Assembly: GCA_002352945.1 (NCBI GenBank)
Contig: DDHL01000038.1
Location: forward strand, 2,757 to 17,476
From: Campylobacteraceae bacterium UBA1877
GTDB lineage: Bacteria; Campylobacterota; Campylobacteria; Campylobacterales; Campylobacteraceae
DNA: 14,720 nt
Direction of reading: 5' to 3'
The notes under the pieces are model-generated. The model did no database searches, was not told the DNA's origin, and saw nothing but the letters and a program-made list of their open reading frames with translations. Positions 1 through 7,501 of the stretch are shown here, piece by piece (position 1 is the first letter of the stretch; every line of letters begins with the position of its first letter). Position numbers and translations under genes: made by a program.

Positions 1-1008
1 CAAAAGAGTGTTGATGCCCTGATTGATACAACTGAGTCGCATTTTGGCTTGGTGCATCGATACTATGAATACAAAAAAGAGCAGCTTGGGCTTGATGTTT
101 TGTATGATTATGATAGATATGCCCCGCTTAGTGAACATGAAGAGGATTATACTTATGAACAAGCGTGCCAAATTGTCTTAAAGGCCTTTGATGATTTTTG
201 CCCCTCATTTGGCGAAATTGCAAGAAAGGCTTTTAAGGATGGTTGGGTTGATGTTTATCCAAAAGAGGGCAAGCGAAGCGGAGCCTTTTCTCACCCCGCA
301 ACTCCAGATACCCACCCGTATGTTCTTTTAAACTTTACAAATAAAAGACGAGATGTCTTCACCCTTGCTCATGAACTTGGTCATGCAATCCACCAATATT
401 TAGCTCGCGATGTAGGTTATCTTTTAAGTGACACTCCCTTAACTACAGCTGAGACTGCGTCGGTTTTTGCCGAAATGCTTGTATTTGATGCAATGCTAAA
501 AACAGCCGATTCAAAATCTAAAAAAGCGATGCTTGCTAGCAAAATTGAAGATATTTTTGCAACCTTGTATCGCCAGATAAATTTTACAACTTTTGAGCGA
601 CTTGTCCATGCTCACGATGGAGAGTTGAGCACTGAGGAGTTTAATGAGTATTGGATGCAAGAGAGCAAAAAGATGTTTGGCAGTAGCGTTAAGCTGACAA
701 ATGATTATAAATTGTGGTGGAGCTACATTCCTCACTTTATCCATTCGCCTTTTTACTGCTACGCATATAGCTATGGACAGCTTTTGGTCTTAGCTCTTTA
801 CGGGCTTTATAAAAGCGGTACATGTAAAGATTTTACAGGAAAATATCAAGAGTTTTTACGAGCAGGCGGAAGCAAAAGTCCAAAAGAGTTGGTTGGGCTA
901 TTTGGTTTTGATATTGAGGATAAGAGCTTTTGGGAAATTGGAATTGCTGAAGTAAGGCGGCTGGTGGAGACTTTAGAAGGAGAGGCGTATGCTGCAAAAC
1001 TTTCTTGA
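1..1008 (+). CDS. pepF: Oligoendopeptidase F-like M3 metallopeptidase (5' end outside window)
   Basis: A zinc peptidase of family M3, which degrades short peptides in the cytoplasm. The reading frame is open from base 1, so the gene starts upstream and only its last 335 codons are visible. The zinc site HELGH is encoded at 370-384 (context LAHELGHAIHQYLA). A downstream glutamate in TAETASVFAE fits the third zinc ligand of the family. The aromatic C-terminal part (FYCYAYSYGQLLVLALYGLYK) is typical of PepF-type enzymes. The stop lies inside the next gene (20-bp overlap), so the two are probably co-transcribed. An in-frame GTG at 49 is not a plausible start because conserved-looking sequence continues upstream of it. 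The family assignment is secure; substrate preference cannot be read from the sequence. Confidence 0.93.
   Translation, partial: QKSVDALIDTTESHFGLVHRYYEYKKEQLGLDVLYDYDRYAPLSEHEEDYTYEQACQIVLKAFDDFCPSFGEIARKAFKDGWVDVYPKEGKRSGAFSHPATPDTHPYVLLNFTNKRRDVFTLAHELGHAIHQYLARDVGYLLSDTPLTTAETASVFAEMLVFDAMLKTADSKSKKAMLASKIEDIFATLYRQINFTTFERLVHAHDGELSTEEFNEYWMQESKKMFGSSVKLTNDYKLWWSYIPHFIHSPFYCYAYSYGQLLVLALYGLYKSGTCKDFTGKYQEFLRAGGSKSPKELVGLFGFDIEDKSFWEIGIAEVRRLVETLEGEAYAAKLS
820..828 (+). repeat. ACATGTAAA motif (half-flanked copy)
   Basis: ACATGT with only the right AAA flank, inside pepF, read as Thr-Cys-Lys. Confidence 0.6.
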
Positions 1009-1438
1009 AAATGAGGCCTTTGTGCGCCTCATGCGTTTACATGTAAAAGAGACTTTAGCCCTTTTGTTTCAAGAAGGAGTTCACTTTAGTCTTTTAGCAA
1101 ATATTGCTCAGGTAAAGTTTGATCCAAAATTGCCAGATAGTATTACGAGCAAATTTAAACCCATAACTATGTTTGTTCTTGCAGGATACACTTTTGAGAG
1201 TGCTCAAATAATTGATGATGAATTGGTTTTTGAAGCTGGTTTTGGACCAGAAAATGTCGGCTCATTTGTCACTGTTCCACTAGGTGCAATTTTGCAAATT
1301 GTTATAGAAGATACACCAATTTTAATCAATCTTTCCATTCCAAGAGAGCCTGAACCAAAAAGTAGCGGAGGGGTAGAAAAGTCAATGGAAGCACTCTTAT
1401 CTAACCCCGAAAACCAAAAACTTTTTAAAAAATCTTAA
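989..1438 (+). CDS. SspB-like protein, putative proteolysis adaptor
   Basis: A 149-residue soluble protein with no signal peptide or membrane segment. Start ATG has a strong ribosome site (AGAAGGAG, from about 975) inside the end of pepF. The pattern resembles SspB of alphaproteobacteria: an N-terminal helix (residues 10-28), then strands including ITMFVLAGYTF (59-69), DDELVFEAGF (76-85), VTVPLGAILQIVIED (94-108) and ILINLSIP (111-118). The VPLGAI segment matches the VP-x-x-A-[IV] core of SspB. A flexible charged stretch follows (119-130) and the protein ends in a short tail, NQKLFKKS, placed like the ClpX-binding tail of SspB. SspB hands ssrA-tagged proteins to ClpXP. smpB and clpA lie in the same neighbourhood. 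The assignment is by eye from the pattern of residues; otherwise this is a conserved hypothetical protein. Confidence 0.5.
   Translation: MLQNFLENEAFVRLMRLHVKETLALLFQEGVHFSLLANIAQVKFDPKLPDSITSKFKPITMFVLAGYTFESAQIIDDELVFEAGFGPENVGSFVTVPLGAILQIVIEDTPILINLSIPREPEPKSSGGVEKSMEALLSNPENQKLFKKS
1036..1047 (+). repeat. TTTACATGTAAA palindrome, perfect copy
   Basis: Perfect 12-bp palindrome inside the SspB-like gene, read in frame as Leu-His-Val-Lys (residues 17-20). Confidence 0.85.
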
Positions 1439-2334
1439 ACTTTGCGTTTGCTCATTATGTAGTTGCAGACTCTATCGATGAATGCGTCATTTTTACGCTC
1501 TTTTAAATAGGCCAAATAAAGCGTTCTAGAGAGCTTTAAGCCCCTTACTTTTGCTACATGTAAAGATCCATTTTCTGCCTCTTGTTCAACAATGTGTTTT
1601 GAGACGATTGAAACTGTAGGAGTTCCAATTGGAGAGGATCTAAGCACTGTCTGCTTAGCTGCAGTAGAGGTAGTTACGATACCTTTTAGATTAAATTGCT
1701 GGCAATCAACCCCGATTCCTTCAAAGGCTTCATGAATTATCTTTCTTGTATGGGACTCATCTTCTCTGCAAATCCAATCAAAGGTGTAAAGATCATCTTT
1801 TTTTACATATTTTGGCAAAGGCGATTTGCTAATGAGAACTAACTCATCTTGCATCCATTCACGATAAATCACCCCCTCTTCAAAAATTGGAAGCTCAAGG
1901 AGGGCTAGGTCGATCTTTTTATCTATTAGCTGCTCTAAAATAGCTTTAGAGTCTTCTACTTTAACCATTACATCGCTATTAATAGCCTCTTTGATCTGAC
2001 TTAAAAAATCTGGCAAAATGTAGTTTCCAATTGTATAAGAGGCTCCTAAAATAAAAGTTAGCTGTTTATTTATAATTTTTAGCACCTCTTTTTCAGCATT
2101 TGAGATCTGTTTTTCAAGTTTTTGAACAATTCGGTAGAGCGCTTCACCCTCTTTGGTTAAGCGAACACCATTTTTTTTACGATCTACTATTTTAATCTCC
2201 ATATACTCTTCTAAAAGCTTAATTTGCTGGGTTACTGCAGGTTGAGAAATGCCCAGTTTTTTAGAAGCTTTTGAAAAACTTTTTTCCTTAACAACGGTCA
2301 TGAAAGTCTCTATTTTGGAAAAGTCTCGGAGCAT
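1435..2334 (-). CDS. LysR-family transcriptional regulator
   Basis: A 299-residue DNA-binding regulator. The N-terminal winged helix-turn-helix covers about residues 5-65, with the recognition region SFSKASKKLGISQPAVTQQI and the usual following wing (RLTKEGEALY). The rest has the form of the type 2 periplasmic-binding fold that senses a small effector. I chose the ATG at 2334 because an AAGGA ribosome site precedes it and because the longer frame from 2391 would start upstream of a well-formed promoter. Its 3' end overlaps the convergent SspB-like gene by 4 bp. No metabolic gene is divergent from it except the uvrD operon, so the effector and targets are unknown. A T-N11-A box over its own promoter suggests autoregulation. 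Confidence 0.93.
   Translation of the reverse strand: MLRDFSKIETFMTVVKEKSFSKASKKLGISQPAVTQQIKLLEEYMEIKIVDRKKNGVRLTKEGEALYRIVQKLEKQISNAEKEVLKIINKQLTFILGASYTIGNYILPDFLSQIKEAINSDVMVKVEDSKAILEQLIDKKIDLALLELPIFEEGVIYREWMQDELVLISKSPLPKYVKKDDLYTFDWICREDESHTRKIIHEAFEGIGVDCQQFNLKGIVTTSTAAKQTVLRSSPIGTPTVSIVSKHIVEQEAENGSLHVAKVRGLKLSRTLYLAYLKERKNDAFIDRVCNYIMSKRKV
1556..1564 (+). repeat. ACATGTAAA motif (half-flanked copy)
   Basis: Inside the minus-strand LysR gene, read there as Leu-His-Val (SLHVAK). On the + strand it keeps the ACATGTAAA orientation although the gene runs the other way. Confidence 0.6.
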
Positions 2335-2352
2335 TTGATTCCTTGTTATGAA

Positions 2353-2367
2353 ATAATTAATGATTAT
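2353..2367 (-). promoter_or_regulatory. Candidate LysR-type operator (T-N11-A box)
   Basis: ATAAT-TAATG-ATTAT is a perfect inverted repeat with 5-bp arms and a 5-bp spacer, and contains the T-N11-A core of LysR-family sites. It overlaps the -10 element and the expected start point of the lysR promoter, the placement expected for negative autoregulation. Longer outer arms GTTAT/ATAAC (2345-2370) flank it. Confidence 0.5.
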
Positions 2368-2391
2368 AACAAAGTATGATAATAAATACAA
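2363..2391 (-). promoter_or_regulatory. Sigma70-type promoter for the LysR gene
   Basis: Read on the minus strand, TTGTAT (2391-2386) is followed after exactly 17 bases by a perfect TATAAT (2368-2363). The start point should fall near 2356, giving a leader of about 20 bases before the ATG at 2334. Confidence 0.65.
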
Positions 2392-2428
2392 TAGAATGTA
2401 GCAAAGTCTTTCCTTATCTTTGTTTTGG

Positions 2429-2434
2429 TATACT
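2429..2434 (+). promoter_or_regulatory. -10 element of the uvrD-truB-csrA-ispE-smpB operon
   Basis: TATACT, 38 bases upstream of the helicase start codon and preceded by a T-rich stretch. There is no good -35 hexamer, as is usual for Campylobacterota housekeeping promoters. Confidence 0.5.
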
Positions 2435-2472
2435 AAAGGACTTTATATTAATAATTTTTTTGAAAGAGAAGT

Positions 2473-4530
2473 ATGCACGCAATTTTTGATGGACTCAACG
2501 AAGCGCAGGCTGAGGCTGTAAGAGAAATCAACCGGCCCGTATTGATTTTAGCAGGTGCGGGTAGCGGAAAGACTAAAACTATAACCTCAAGACTAGCTTA
2601 CTTAATTGCAGAAGTTGGGATTGACCCAGCCTCCACACTTACTCTTACATTTACAAATAAAGCAGCTACTGAGATGCGAGAGCGTGCAATGAGCCTGCTT
2701 AGCCATTTTCAAACTTCTCTAACTTATCCTCCTTTACTTTGCACTTTTCATAAATTTGGATTGCTGTTTTTAAAATTTCATATTGAAAAGCTAGGTCGAA
2801 AAACAAACTTTGTTGTGATTGACACAGATGATAAAAAGAGAATTTTAAAAAGTTTTGGTGGAGAGCTGCCGGTAGCCTCTGTTGCTAGCGAGATTTCTCG
2901 ATATAAAAACTCTCTTATTACTCCCGAAGATGCTTGGAGTCAGGCTGAGCAGAAAAATTACCGTCTTATGGCAAAAATGTATGAGCAGTATGAAAACTAT
3001 TTGGCTCAAAACAATTTGGTTGATTTTGATGATCTTTTAGTCTTAACATATCGAATTTTAGATAATGACCCGGCCTTATGCGAGGCTACAAGCAATCGAT
3101 ACCAATATATTATGATTGATGAGTATCAAGATACAAACGATTTACAGTACCGTCTTTTAACAAAACTTTGCTCTTCTCATGAGAATATTTGCGTTGTGGG
3201 TGATGATGATCAAAGCATTTATGGATGGAGGGGGGCAAATATACGCAATATTTTGGATTTTGCCCAGCACTTTCCCAATGCACGCGTTGTAAAACTTGAA
3301 AAAAATTACCGCTCAACTGCACAAATCTTAAAAGCTGCCAATGAGTTAATTGAGCATAACCGTGGAAGAATGGGTAAGGTGCTTGAATCTACTAAAGGAG
3401 AGGGAAAGGAGATTGAGCTTATTGAAGCAAGCGATGAATCTCAAGAATCGAGCCTTATTGCAAGTAAAATTCGCAAGCTCATTGATCGGGGTGTTGATCC
3501 AAAAGAGATTGCAGTTTTATACCGCATAAACGCCCTTAGCCGTTCGTTAGAAGAGGGGTTAAATAGAGAAGGAATTGCATATAAGATGGTTGGGGGTGTG
3601 AAGTTTTACGAAAGAGCTGAGATTAAAGATCTTATTAGCTACCTTCGGCTGGTGGCAAATCCCCATGATGATTTCTCTTTGCGCAGAATTATAAATAGAC
3701 CCAAGCGTGGACTTGGAAAAGTTACTGTTGATAAGCTTTTAAGGCTTGCTCACGAAAGTCGTCTATCAGTATATGATTATATGACAAAAAATCAAGATGC
3801 GCTAGGCTCAATCATGAGCAAAAAAGCTCACCAAGCAGTGTTGCAGTTTTTAGAAAACTTAGCCCATTTAAGTGAGGTTGCAAATAGCGCAATTTATGAT
3901 TTAATTGATGTGTTAGAAGATGATTTTGGAATAAAAAAATATTACAGTGAACTTCCAGATGGTTTTGAGAGGGTTTCAAATATCGATGAATTTTATGGCC
4001 TTTTTAGAGATTATGTAAAACAAAACCCAGAGATTTCTGTAGATGATTTTTTGAATGAGCTAGCTCTTCAAAGCGATCAAGATCAAATCGATGCCCGTTC
4101 AATTACAATTATGAGTGTTCATGCAAGCAAAGGTTTGGAGTTTGATTATGTTTTTGTAATCGGCTTAGAGGAGGGCTTTTTTCCTCTAATTGGCGATGGA
4201 AGTGATATTGAAGAGGAGCGAAGACTTGGCTATGTAGCAATCACTAGAGCAAGAAAAGAGTTGAGTTTGAGCTACTCGGCAAGCCGTTTTTACAAAGGCC
4301 GCAGGACCGAGCTTACAAAGAGTCGTTTTCTCAAAGAGTCTGGTGTGTGTGAGGGAAGCTTGGTTTTAGAAAAAACCACATCTTTTAAAAAGGGTGATTT
4401 GGTTAAGCATAAAATTTTTGGTATTGGGCGCGTAGTAGAAATTAGTAAAGTTGGTCGAGAGTTTAAACTAAAAATCAATTTTGGAGGCTCCAAGCGTGAT
4501 ATTATGGCCTCATTTGTTGAGAAGATTTGA
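2473..4530 (+). CDS. uvrD: UvrD/PcrA/Rep-type superfamily 1 DNA helicase
   Basis: A 685-residue 3'-5' DNA helicase acting in repair and in removing obstacles to replication. All superfamily 1A motifs are visible: Q-motif LNEAQAEAV (8-16), Walker A GAGSGKT (28-34), motif Ia LTFTNKAATEM, motif II with the DEYQD box, motif III VGDDDQSIYGWRGAN, motif IV LEKNYRST, motif V SVHASKGLEFDYV and motif VI EEERRLGYVAITRA. The C-terminus (GDLVKHKIFGIGRVV...INFGG) resembles the Tudor-like domain of PcrA/UvrD that contacts RNA polymerase. The start has a GAGAAG ribosome site, and the length is normal. It leads the operon; its stop overlaps the truB start as TGATG. Whether uvrD, pcrA or rep is the best name cannot be settled from the sequence alone. 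Confidence 0.95.
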   Translation: MHAIFDGLNEAQAEAVREINRPVLILAGAGSGKTKTITSRLAYLIAEVGIDPASTLTLTFTNKAATEMRERAMSLLSHFQTSLTYPPLLCTFHKFGLLFLKFHIEKLGRKTNFVVIDTDDKKRILKSFGGELPVASVASEISRYKNSLITPEDAWSQAEQKNYRLMAKMYEQYENYLAQNNLVDFDDLLVLTYRILDNDPALCEATSNRYQYIMIDEYQDTNDLQYRLLTKLCSSHENICVVGDDDQSIYGWRGANIRNILDFAQHFPNARVVKLEKNYRSTAQILKAANELIEHNRGRMGKVLESTKGEGKEIELIEASDESQESSLIASKIRKLIDRGVDPKEIAVLYRINALSRSLEEGLNREGIAYKMVGGVKFYERAEIKDLISYLRLVANPHDDFSLRRIINRPKRGLGKVTVDKLLRLAHESRLSVYDYMTKNQDALGSIMSKKAHQAVLQFLENLAHLSEVANSAIYDLIDVLEDDFGIKKYYSELPDGFERVSNIDEFYGLFRDYVKQNPEISVDDFLNELALQSDQDQIDARSITIMSVHASKGLEFDYVFVIGLEEGFFPLIGDGSDIEEERRLGYVAITRARKELSLSYSASRFYKGRRTELTKSRFLKESGVCEGSLVLEKTTSFKKGDLVKHKIFGIGRVVEISKVGREFKLKINFGGSKRDIMASFVEKI

Positions 4531-5351
4531 TGAACCGCCTTTTTGTAACCCGTAAAAAATCAGGACAAACAAGTAGCCAGTGTTTGAGTGCTCTAAAGCG
4601 AAAATATGGCATTAAAAAGGCTGGATACTCTGGTATTTTAGATCCTTTTGCAAGTGGTGTTTTAGTTGTAGCTTTTGGACAGTATACGAAGCTTTTTCGA
4701 TTTTTATCAAAGGCGCCAAAGAGGTATCGAGCCACTTTGTGGCTAGGGGCTCAAAGTCCAACCTTGGATATTGAAGGGGCAAAAAAAGTTGAAACGATGA
4801 TGCCATTTCACCCAGATTCGCTCCAAATTATATTTAAGCAGTTGGTTGGAAGCCATACTTATACTCCACCAATCTACAGCGCTAAAAAGGTTAATGGCAA
4901 ACGAGCTTACAGCCTTGCTCGAAGTGGACAAAGTGTCACGCTTGAGCCGGTTTCAATGGAGATTTATGAGGCGAAGCTTTTGCACTATTGCCATCCGTTT
5001 TTAACTTTTGAAGTGAGTGTAAGTGAAGGGGGCTATGTGCGCTCAATTGGTCAAATGATTAGTCAAAAACTGGGTTTTAACGGAGCTCTTAGTGCACTTG
5101 AGCGTCTGGGTGAAGGGAAATTTGTCTTTGAAGGTGAAAAAGCGTTAAACCCTTTGGAGTATATTGATTTAGCGCGCAATAAGTATTTAAAAGATGAGAA
5201 TGATATATATTTGGGTAAAAAATTGAACCCTCAAGATTTTCAGTGCACGCAACTAGGAACTTATGTGTTAGAATATCCACACTTTTTTTCTATTATAGAG
5301 ATTACGCCCCAGGGCGTGGTTTATCACCTAAATAGGATGGAGCGATGTTAG
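4530..5351 (+). CDS. truB: tRNA pseudouridine-55 synthase TruB
   Basis: A 273-residue enzyme that converts U55 in the T-loop of tRNAs to pseudouridine. The catalytic motif is GYSGILDPFASGVL, with the nucleophile at Asp38; most TruB proteins have GHTGTLDPxATGVL, so this is a mild variant. Further family segments are KRYRATLWLGAQSPTLDIEG, YTPPIYSAKKVNGKRAYSLAR and SEGGYVRSIGQMI. It is shorter than the E. coli protein (314 residues) and the C-terminal PUA-like part is reduced, which as I recall is normal in Campylobacter. I chose the ATG at 4530, overlapping the helicase stop by one base with GAGAAG just upstream; a TTG at 4527 is the alternative. The last 7 bases overlap csrA. Confidence 0.95.
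   Translation: MNRLFVTRKKSGQTSSQCLSALKRKYGIKKAGYSGILDPFASGVLVVAFGQYTKLFRFLSKAPKRYRATLWLGAQSPTLDIEGAKKVETMMPFHPDSLQIIFKQLVGSHTYTPPIYSAKKVNGKRAYSLARSGQSVTLEPVSMEIYEAKLLHYCHPFLTFEVSVSEGGYVRSIGQMISQKLGFNGALSALERLGEGKFVFEGEKALNPLEYIDLARNKYLKDENDIYLGKKLNPQDFQCTQLGTYVLEYPHFFSIIEITPQGVVYHLNRMERC
5304..5317 (+). promoter_or_regulatory. GC-rich hairpin upstream of csrA
   Basis: ACGCC-CCAG-GGCGT forms a perfect 5-bp stem with a 4-base loop, in the last codons of truB and 27 bases before the csrA start. It stands out in AT-rich surroundings and could shape the csrA ribosome-binding region. Confidence 0.3.
5334..5341 (+). promoter_or_regulatory. csrA ribosome site with two overlapping GGA motifs
   Basis: AGGA (5334-5337) and ATGGA (5337-5341) lie just before the csrA ATG at 5345. 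AGGA at 7-base spacing serves as the Shine-Dalgarno. Both fit the A(N)GGA core bound by CsrA, so CsrA could repress its own translation here. The function is inferred. Confidence 0.35.
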
Positions 5352-5581
5352 TACTCTCACGAAAAGAGGGCGAAGGGATTCGCCTAGGAGATGGTATAGA
5401 AATAGAGGTTGTTTCAATCAGCAAAGGGGTTGTGCGCCTTGGGATAAAGGCTCCTAAAGATGTGCTCATTTTGCGAAGTGAACTTGCAAAGGCCGTAGAA
5501 GAGACCAATAAGGCAGCAAGCACAAATGTTAGCGACCTATCTTTTTTAAATTTAGCAACACGATTAAAACAAAAATCATGA
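5345..5581 (+). CDS. csrA: Carbon storage regulator CsrA (RsmA)
   Basis: A 78-residue RNA-binding protein that blocks translation by binding GGA motifs near start codons; in Campylobacter it controls flagellin synthesis and is countered by FliW. The first 47 residues are a clear CsrA core: MLVLSRKEGEGI at the start, VRLGIKAPKDV, and Arg44 in ILRSEL, with Arg6 and Arg44 matching the RNA-contact positions of E. coli CsrA. The C-terminal tail (residues 48-78) is longer than in E. coli (61 residues), as in other Campylobacterota. The ATG lies inside the end of truB (7-bp overlap) and the stop overlaps ispE as ATGA, so translation is probably coupled. No fliW gene is in this window. Confidence 0.96.
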   Translation: MLVLSRKEGEGIRLGDGIEIEVVSISKGVVRLGIKAPKDVLILRSELAKAVEETNKAASTNVSDLSFLNLATRLKQKS

Positions 5582-6354
5582 TTAAAAAAGCTCCAGCAAA
5601 AGTTAATATCTTTTTAAAAATTACCGACACTAGAGGTGATTATCACACTTTGGCATCTCGATTTGTAAGGGTTGATTGGCTCTATGATACTCTAAGTTTT
5701 GAGCCCAAAATGGATAAAGATGAAGCATTTGAGCTGATTGGAGATTTTAGTTGTCCAAATAAAAACAATACTATTTTTAAAGCAGCCAATCTGCTTTTAG
5801 AATCAAAAAAGGGCTCAAAAGTTAGCAAGCTACTTGATGCATATGCTTTACATGTAAAAAAATCCATTCCAGAAGGAGCAGGGCTAGGCGGCGGGAGTAG
5901 TGATGCGGCAACTTTTTTACATATGTGCAATGAGGCCGCAGGGCTAAAATATACAACAAAAGAGCTTGCTGAGATTGGCTCAAAAGTGGGTGCTGATGTA
6001 CCATTTTTTGTTTACGGTTTTAAATCAGCAAATGTAAGAGGAATTGGTGAAATTATTGAACCATTTGAAGAAAATACACCATCAATCGAGATTGTAACAC
6101 CTCCTTTTACATGTGGTACCAAAAATGTCTATGAACACTTTAGAAAACACCGTCTTGGCTTTATTGATTCAGATTTAGCTAGCAAGATGCTCACTTTAGA
6201 TAGCCATACTCTTTTAACTAGCTATGAAGCATCAAGTTTGAATGATCTTATGGTTTCAGCCCTTGCTTTATATCCTCAGCTTACAGCTTACATCAATCCA
6301 GGTTGGTGTATGAGTGGAAGCGGAAGTTCTCTTTTTAGGATGAAAGATGGCTAA
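5578..6354 (+). CDS. ispE: 4-diphosphocytidyl-2-C-methyl-D-erythritol kinase IspE
   Basis: A 258-residue GHMP kinase that phosphorylates CDP-methylerythritol in the MEP (non-mevalonate) isoprenoid pathway. The N-terminal APAKVN motif (residues 5-10) carries the active-site lysine. The glycine-rich ATP loop [15 protein letters not shown] lies near residues 96-110, and [10 protein letters not shown] near 137-146 holds the catalytic aspartate. The C-terminal GHMP motif is MSGSGSSLF. The ATG overlaps the csrA stop by 4 bp and the end overlaps smpB by 8 bp. The segment ALHVKK just before the ATP loop is encoded by a perfect copy of the TTTACATGTAAA palindrome (5847). Confidence 0.95.
   Translation: MIKKAPAKVNIFLKITDTRGDYHTLASRFVRVDWLYDTLSFEPKMDKDEAFELIGDFSCPNKNNTIFKAANLLLESKKGSKVSKLLDAYALHVKKSIPEGAGLGGGSSDAATFLHMCNEAAGLKYTTKELAEIGSKVGADVPFFVYGFKSANVRGIGEIIEPFEENTPSIEIVTPPFTCGTKNVYEHFRKHRLGFIDSDLASKMLTLDSHTLLTSYEASSLNDLMVSALALYPQLTAYINPGWCMSGSGSSLFRMKDG
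5847..5858 (+). repeat. TTTACATGTAAA palindrome, perfect copy
   Basis: Perfect copy inside ispE, read as Leu-His-Val-Lys just upstream of the ATP-loop codons. Confidence 0.85.
6106..6114 (-). repeat. TTTACATGT motif (half-flanked copy)
   Basis: The only copy carrying just the left TTT flank, inside ispE and read as Phe-Thr-Cys-Gly. Confidence 0.5.
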
Positions 6355-6802
6355 AACAATAGCGCGAAATAAAAAAGCTTGGCACGATTATGAGATTTTA
6401 GAAACTTTTGAAGCTGGAATCGAGTTGAAAGGAAGTGAGGTTAAATCCATTAGAATGGGTAAAATTAACCTCAAAGACTCCTATGTAAGAATTATAAAAT
6501 CAGAAGCGATTCTCATTGGCAGCCACATCTCATATCCTCAAACTGCCAATCCCCATTACAGGCCAGATGAGAAGCGTGATAGAAAACTGCTCTTGCACCG
6601 TAAAGAGATTGATAAGCTAATGGGCAAAGTAAGCCGAGATGGACTTACGATAGTGGCTCTTAGCGTCTATTTGAATAAAAAAAATCTCGTAAAAGTGCAA
6701 ATTGGTCTAGCTCGTGGGAAAAATATCCACGATAAACGAGAAACCCTTAAAAGAAAAGAGGCCGATCGTGAAGCTAGAGCTGCTATGAAAAAATACATTT
6801 AA
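6347..6802 (+). CDS. smpB: SsrA (tmRNA)-binding protein SmpB
   Basis: A 151-residue basic protein that loads tmRNA onto stalled ribosomes for trans-translation, releasing the ribosome and tagging the nascent chain for Clp proteases. Family landmarks: [13 protein letters not shown] at the start, [23 protein letters not shown], the [15 protein letters not shown] segment, and the basic tail [19 protein letters not shown] that enters the mRNA channel. Length is normal. The start is nested in the end of ispE (8-bp overlap). It is the last gene of the uvrD-led operon; a 99-bp gap follows. The tmRNA gene is not in this window. Confidence 0.97.
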   Translation: MAKTIARNKKAWHDYEILETFEAGIELKGSEVKSIRMGKINLKDSYVRIIKSEAILIGSHISYPQTANPHYRPDEKRDRKLLLHRKEIDKLMGKVSRDGLTIVALSVYLNKKNLVKVQIGLARGKNIHDKRETLKRKEADREARAAMKKYI

Positions 6803-6818
6803 TAATTTACCAATAGTT

Positions 6819-6835
6819 TAGTAAAGTGTAGTAAA
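6819..6835 (+). repeat. Tandem heptamer TAGTAAA, one helical turn apart
   Basis: TAGTAAA occurs at 6819-6825 and again at 6829-6835, a 10-bp period, directly upstream of a perfect TTTACATGTAAA palindrome in the gap before the thioredoxin-like gene. The second copy contains TAAAAT (6832-6837), a possible -10 element. It could be a regulator site or part of a promoter. Confidence 0.3.
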
Positions 6836-6840
6836 ATACC

Positions 6841-6852
6841 TTTACATGTAAA
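6841..6852 (+). repeat. TTTACATGTAAA palindrome, perfect intergenic copy
   Basis: In the smpB-lipoprotein gap. The symmetry extends to 14 bp (CTTTACATGTAAAG, 6840-6853). It lies about 50 bases before the lipoprotein start, a plausible operator position. Confidence 0.85.
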
Positions 6853-6901
6853 GAAATTGGTTACAAAAGTACCAAAAATAAGCTTTCAAAGGATGATTTT
6901 G

Positions 6902-7501
6902 ATGTTAAAATGGTTCAAAGTGCTTTTTGCTGCACTCTTTTTAGTTGGCTGCTCAAATAATGAGGTTTCGGATGGACCATTGCGCATTGAGCCGTTTAAA
7001 AATGGAGATAAAATTGTTTTAAACAATATTCACGGCGGTTCAAAGACGCTTTTAAGAACTAATGACGGATTTGTAATTGAGGGCGAAGAGAAAAAGGTTT
7101 TAATGATTGATCTTTTTGGAACTTTTTGTAAACCTTGTCAAGAAGAGGCTCCTGCGCTAACGGATTTGCAGCTTAGAAAGAGTGATGATTTTATTCTTAT
7201 CGGCCTTACTCACTTAGAAGAGGTAACCGATGAGTATGTTCTTGAACATTTTGCCCAAAAATATGGTGCTTTTTACTTTATTGCAAATAGCAAAGATAAT
7301 GCAAGGATTGCTGAAACTGTTACTCAAGATATTGGGTATAAACAAGCCTTGCAAGTTCCTTTTAAAGTGATGTTAAAAGATGCAAAATACCAGCAAGTTA
7401 CCGATGTTTGGGAAAATAAGCCTGATAATAGATACTATATAGGCAAAATTGATACCAAAATTATCGAGGAAGATTTGATGCGTATTTTGGAGGAAAAATG
7501 A
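6902..7501 (+). CDS. Thioredoxin-fold lipoprotein (TlpA/ResA-like)
   Basis: A 199-residue periplasm-facing thiol-disulfide protein. The N-terminus is a lipoprotein signal (MLKWFKVLFAALFLVGC) with lipobox LVGC and the lipidated Cys17. A thioredoxin fold follows, with the redox motif CKPC at 76-79 (context LFGTFCKPCQEEAP) and the cis-proline region QVPFKVMLKD. Likely role: reducing or exchanging disulfides on exported proteins, for example in cytochrome c assembly; the partner is not evident. I chose the ATG at 6902 because AAAGGA lies 8 bases upstream; starts at 6857 (TTG) or 6893 fit less well and would spoil the short signal peptide. The stop overlaps clpS as ATGA. A thioredoxin-like gene sits in the same place in C. 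jejuni as I recall (Cj1106). Confidence 0.88.
   Translation: MLKWFKVLFAALFLVGCSNNEVSDGPLRIEPFKNGDKIVLNNIHGGSKTLLRTNDGFVIEGEEKKVLMIDLFGTFCKPCQEEAPALTDLQLRKSDDFILIGLTHLEEVTDEYVLEHFAQKYGAFYFIANSKDNARIAETVTQDIGYKQALQVPFKVMLKDAKYQQVTDVWENKPDNRYYIGKIDTKIIEEDLMRILEEK

Noticed and set aside
2335..2391. N-terminal extension of the LysR protein from an ATG at 2391
   Set aside because: It would put the start codon upstream of the -35/-10 pair; the ATG at 2334 has an AAGGA site and matches the normal LysR length.
6841..6852. CRP/FNR or LexA site reading of TTTACATGTAAA
   Set aside because: Half-sites do not match TGTGA, TTGAT or CTGT-N8-ACAG, and most copies lie inside genes.
6857..6901. Longer start (TTG 6857 or ATG 6893) for the thioredoxin-like lipoprotein
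   Set aside because: No spaced ribosome site, and the extra residues would precede a compact lipoprotein signal; 6902 has AAAGGA at good spacing.
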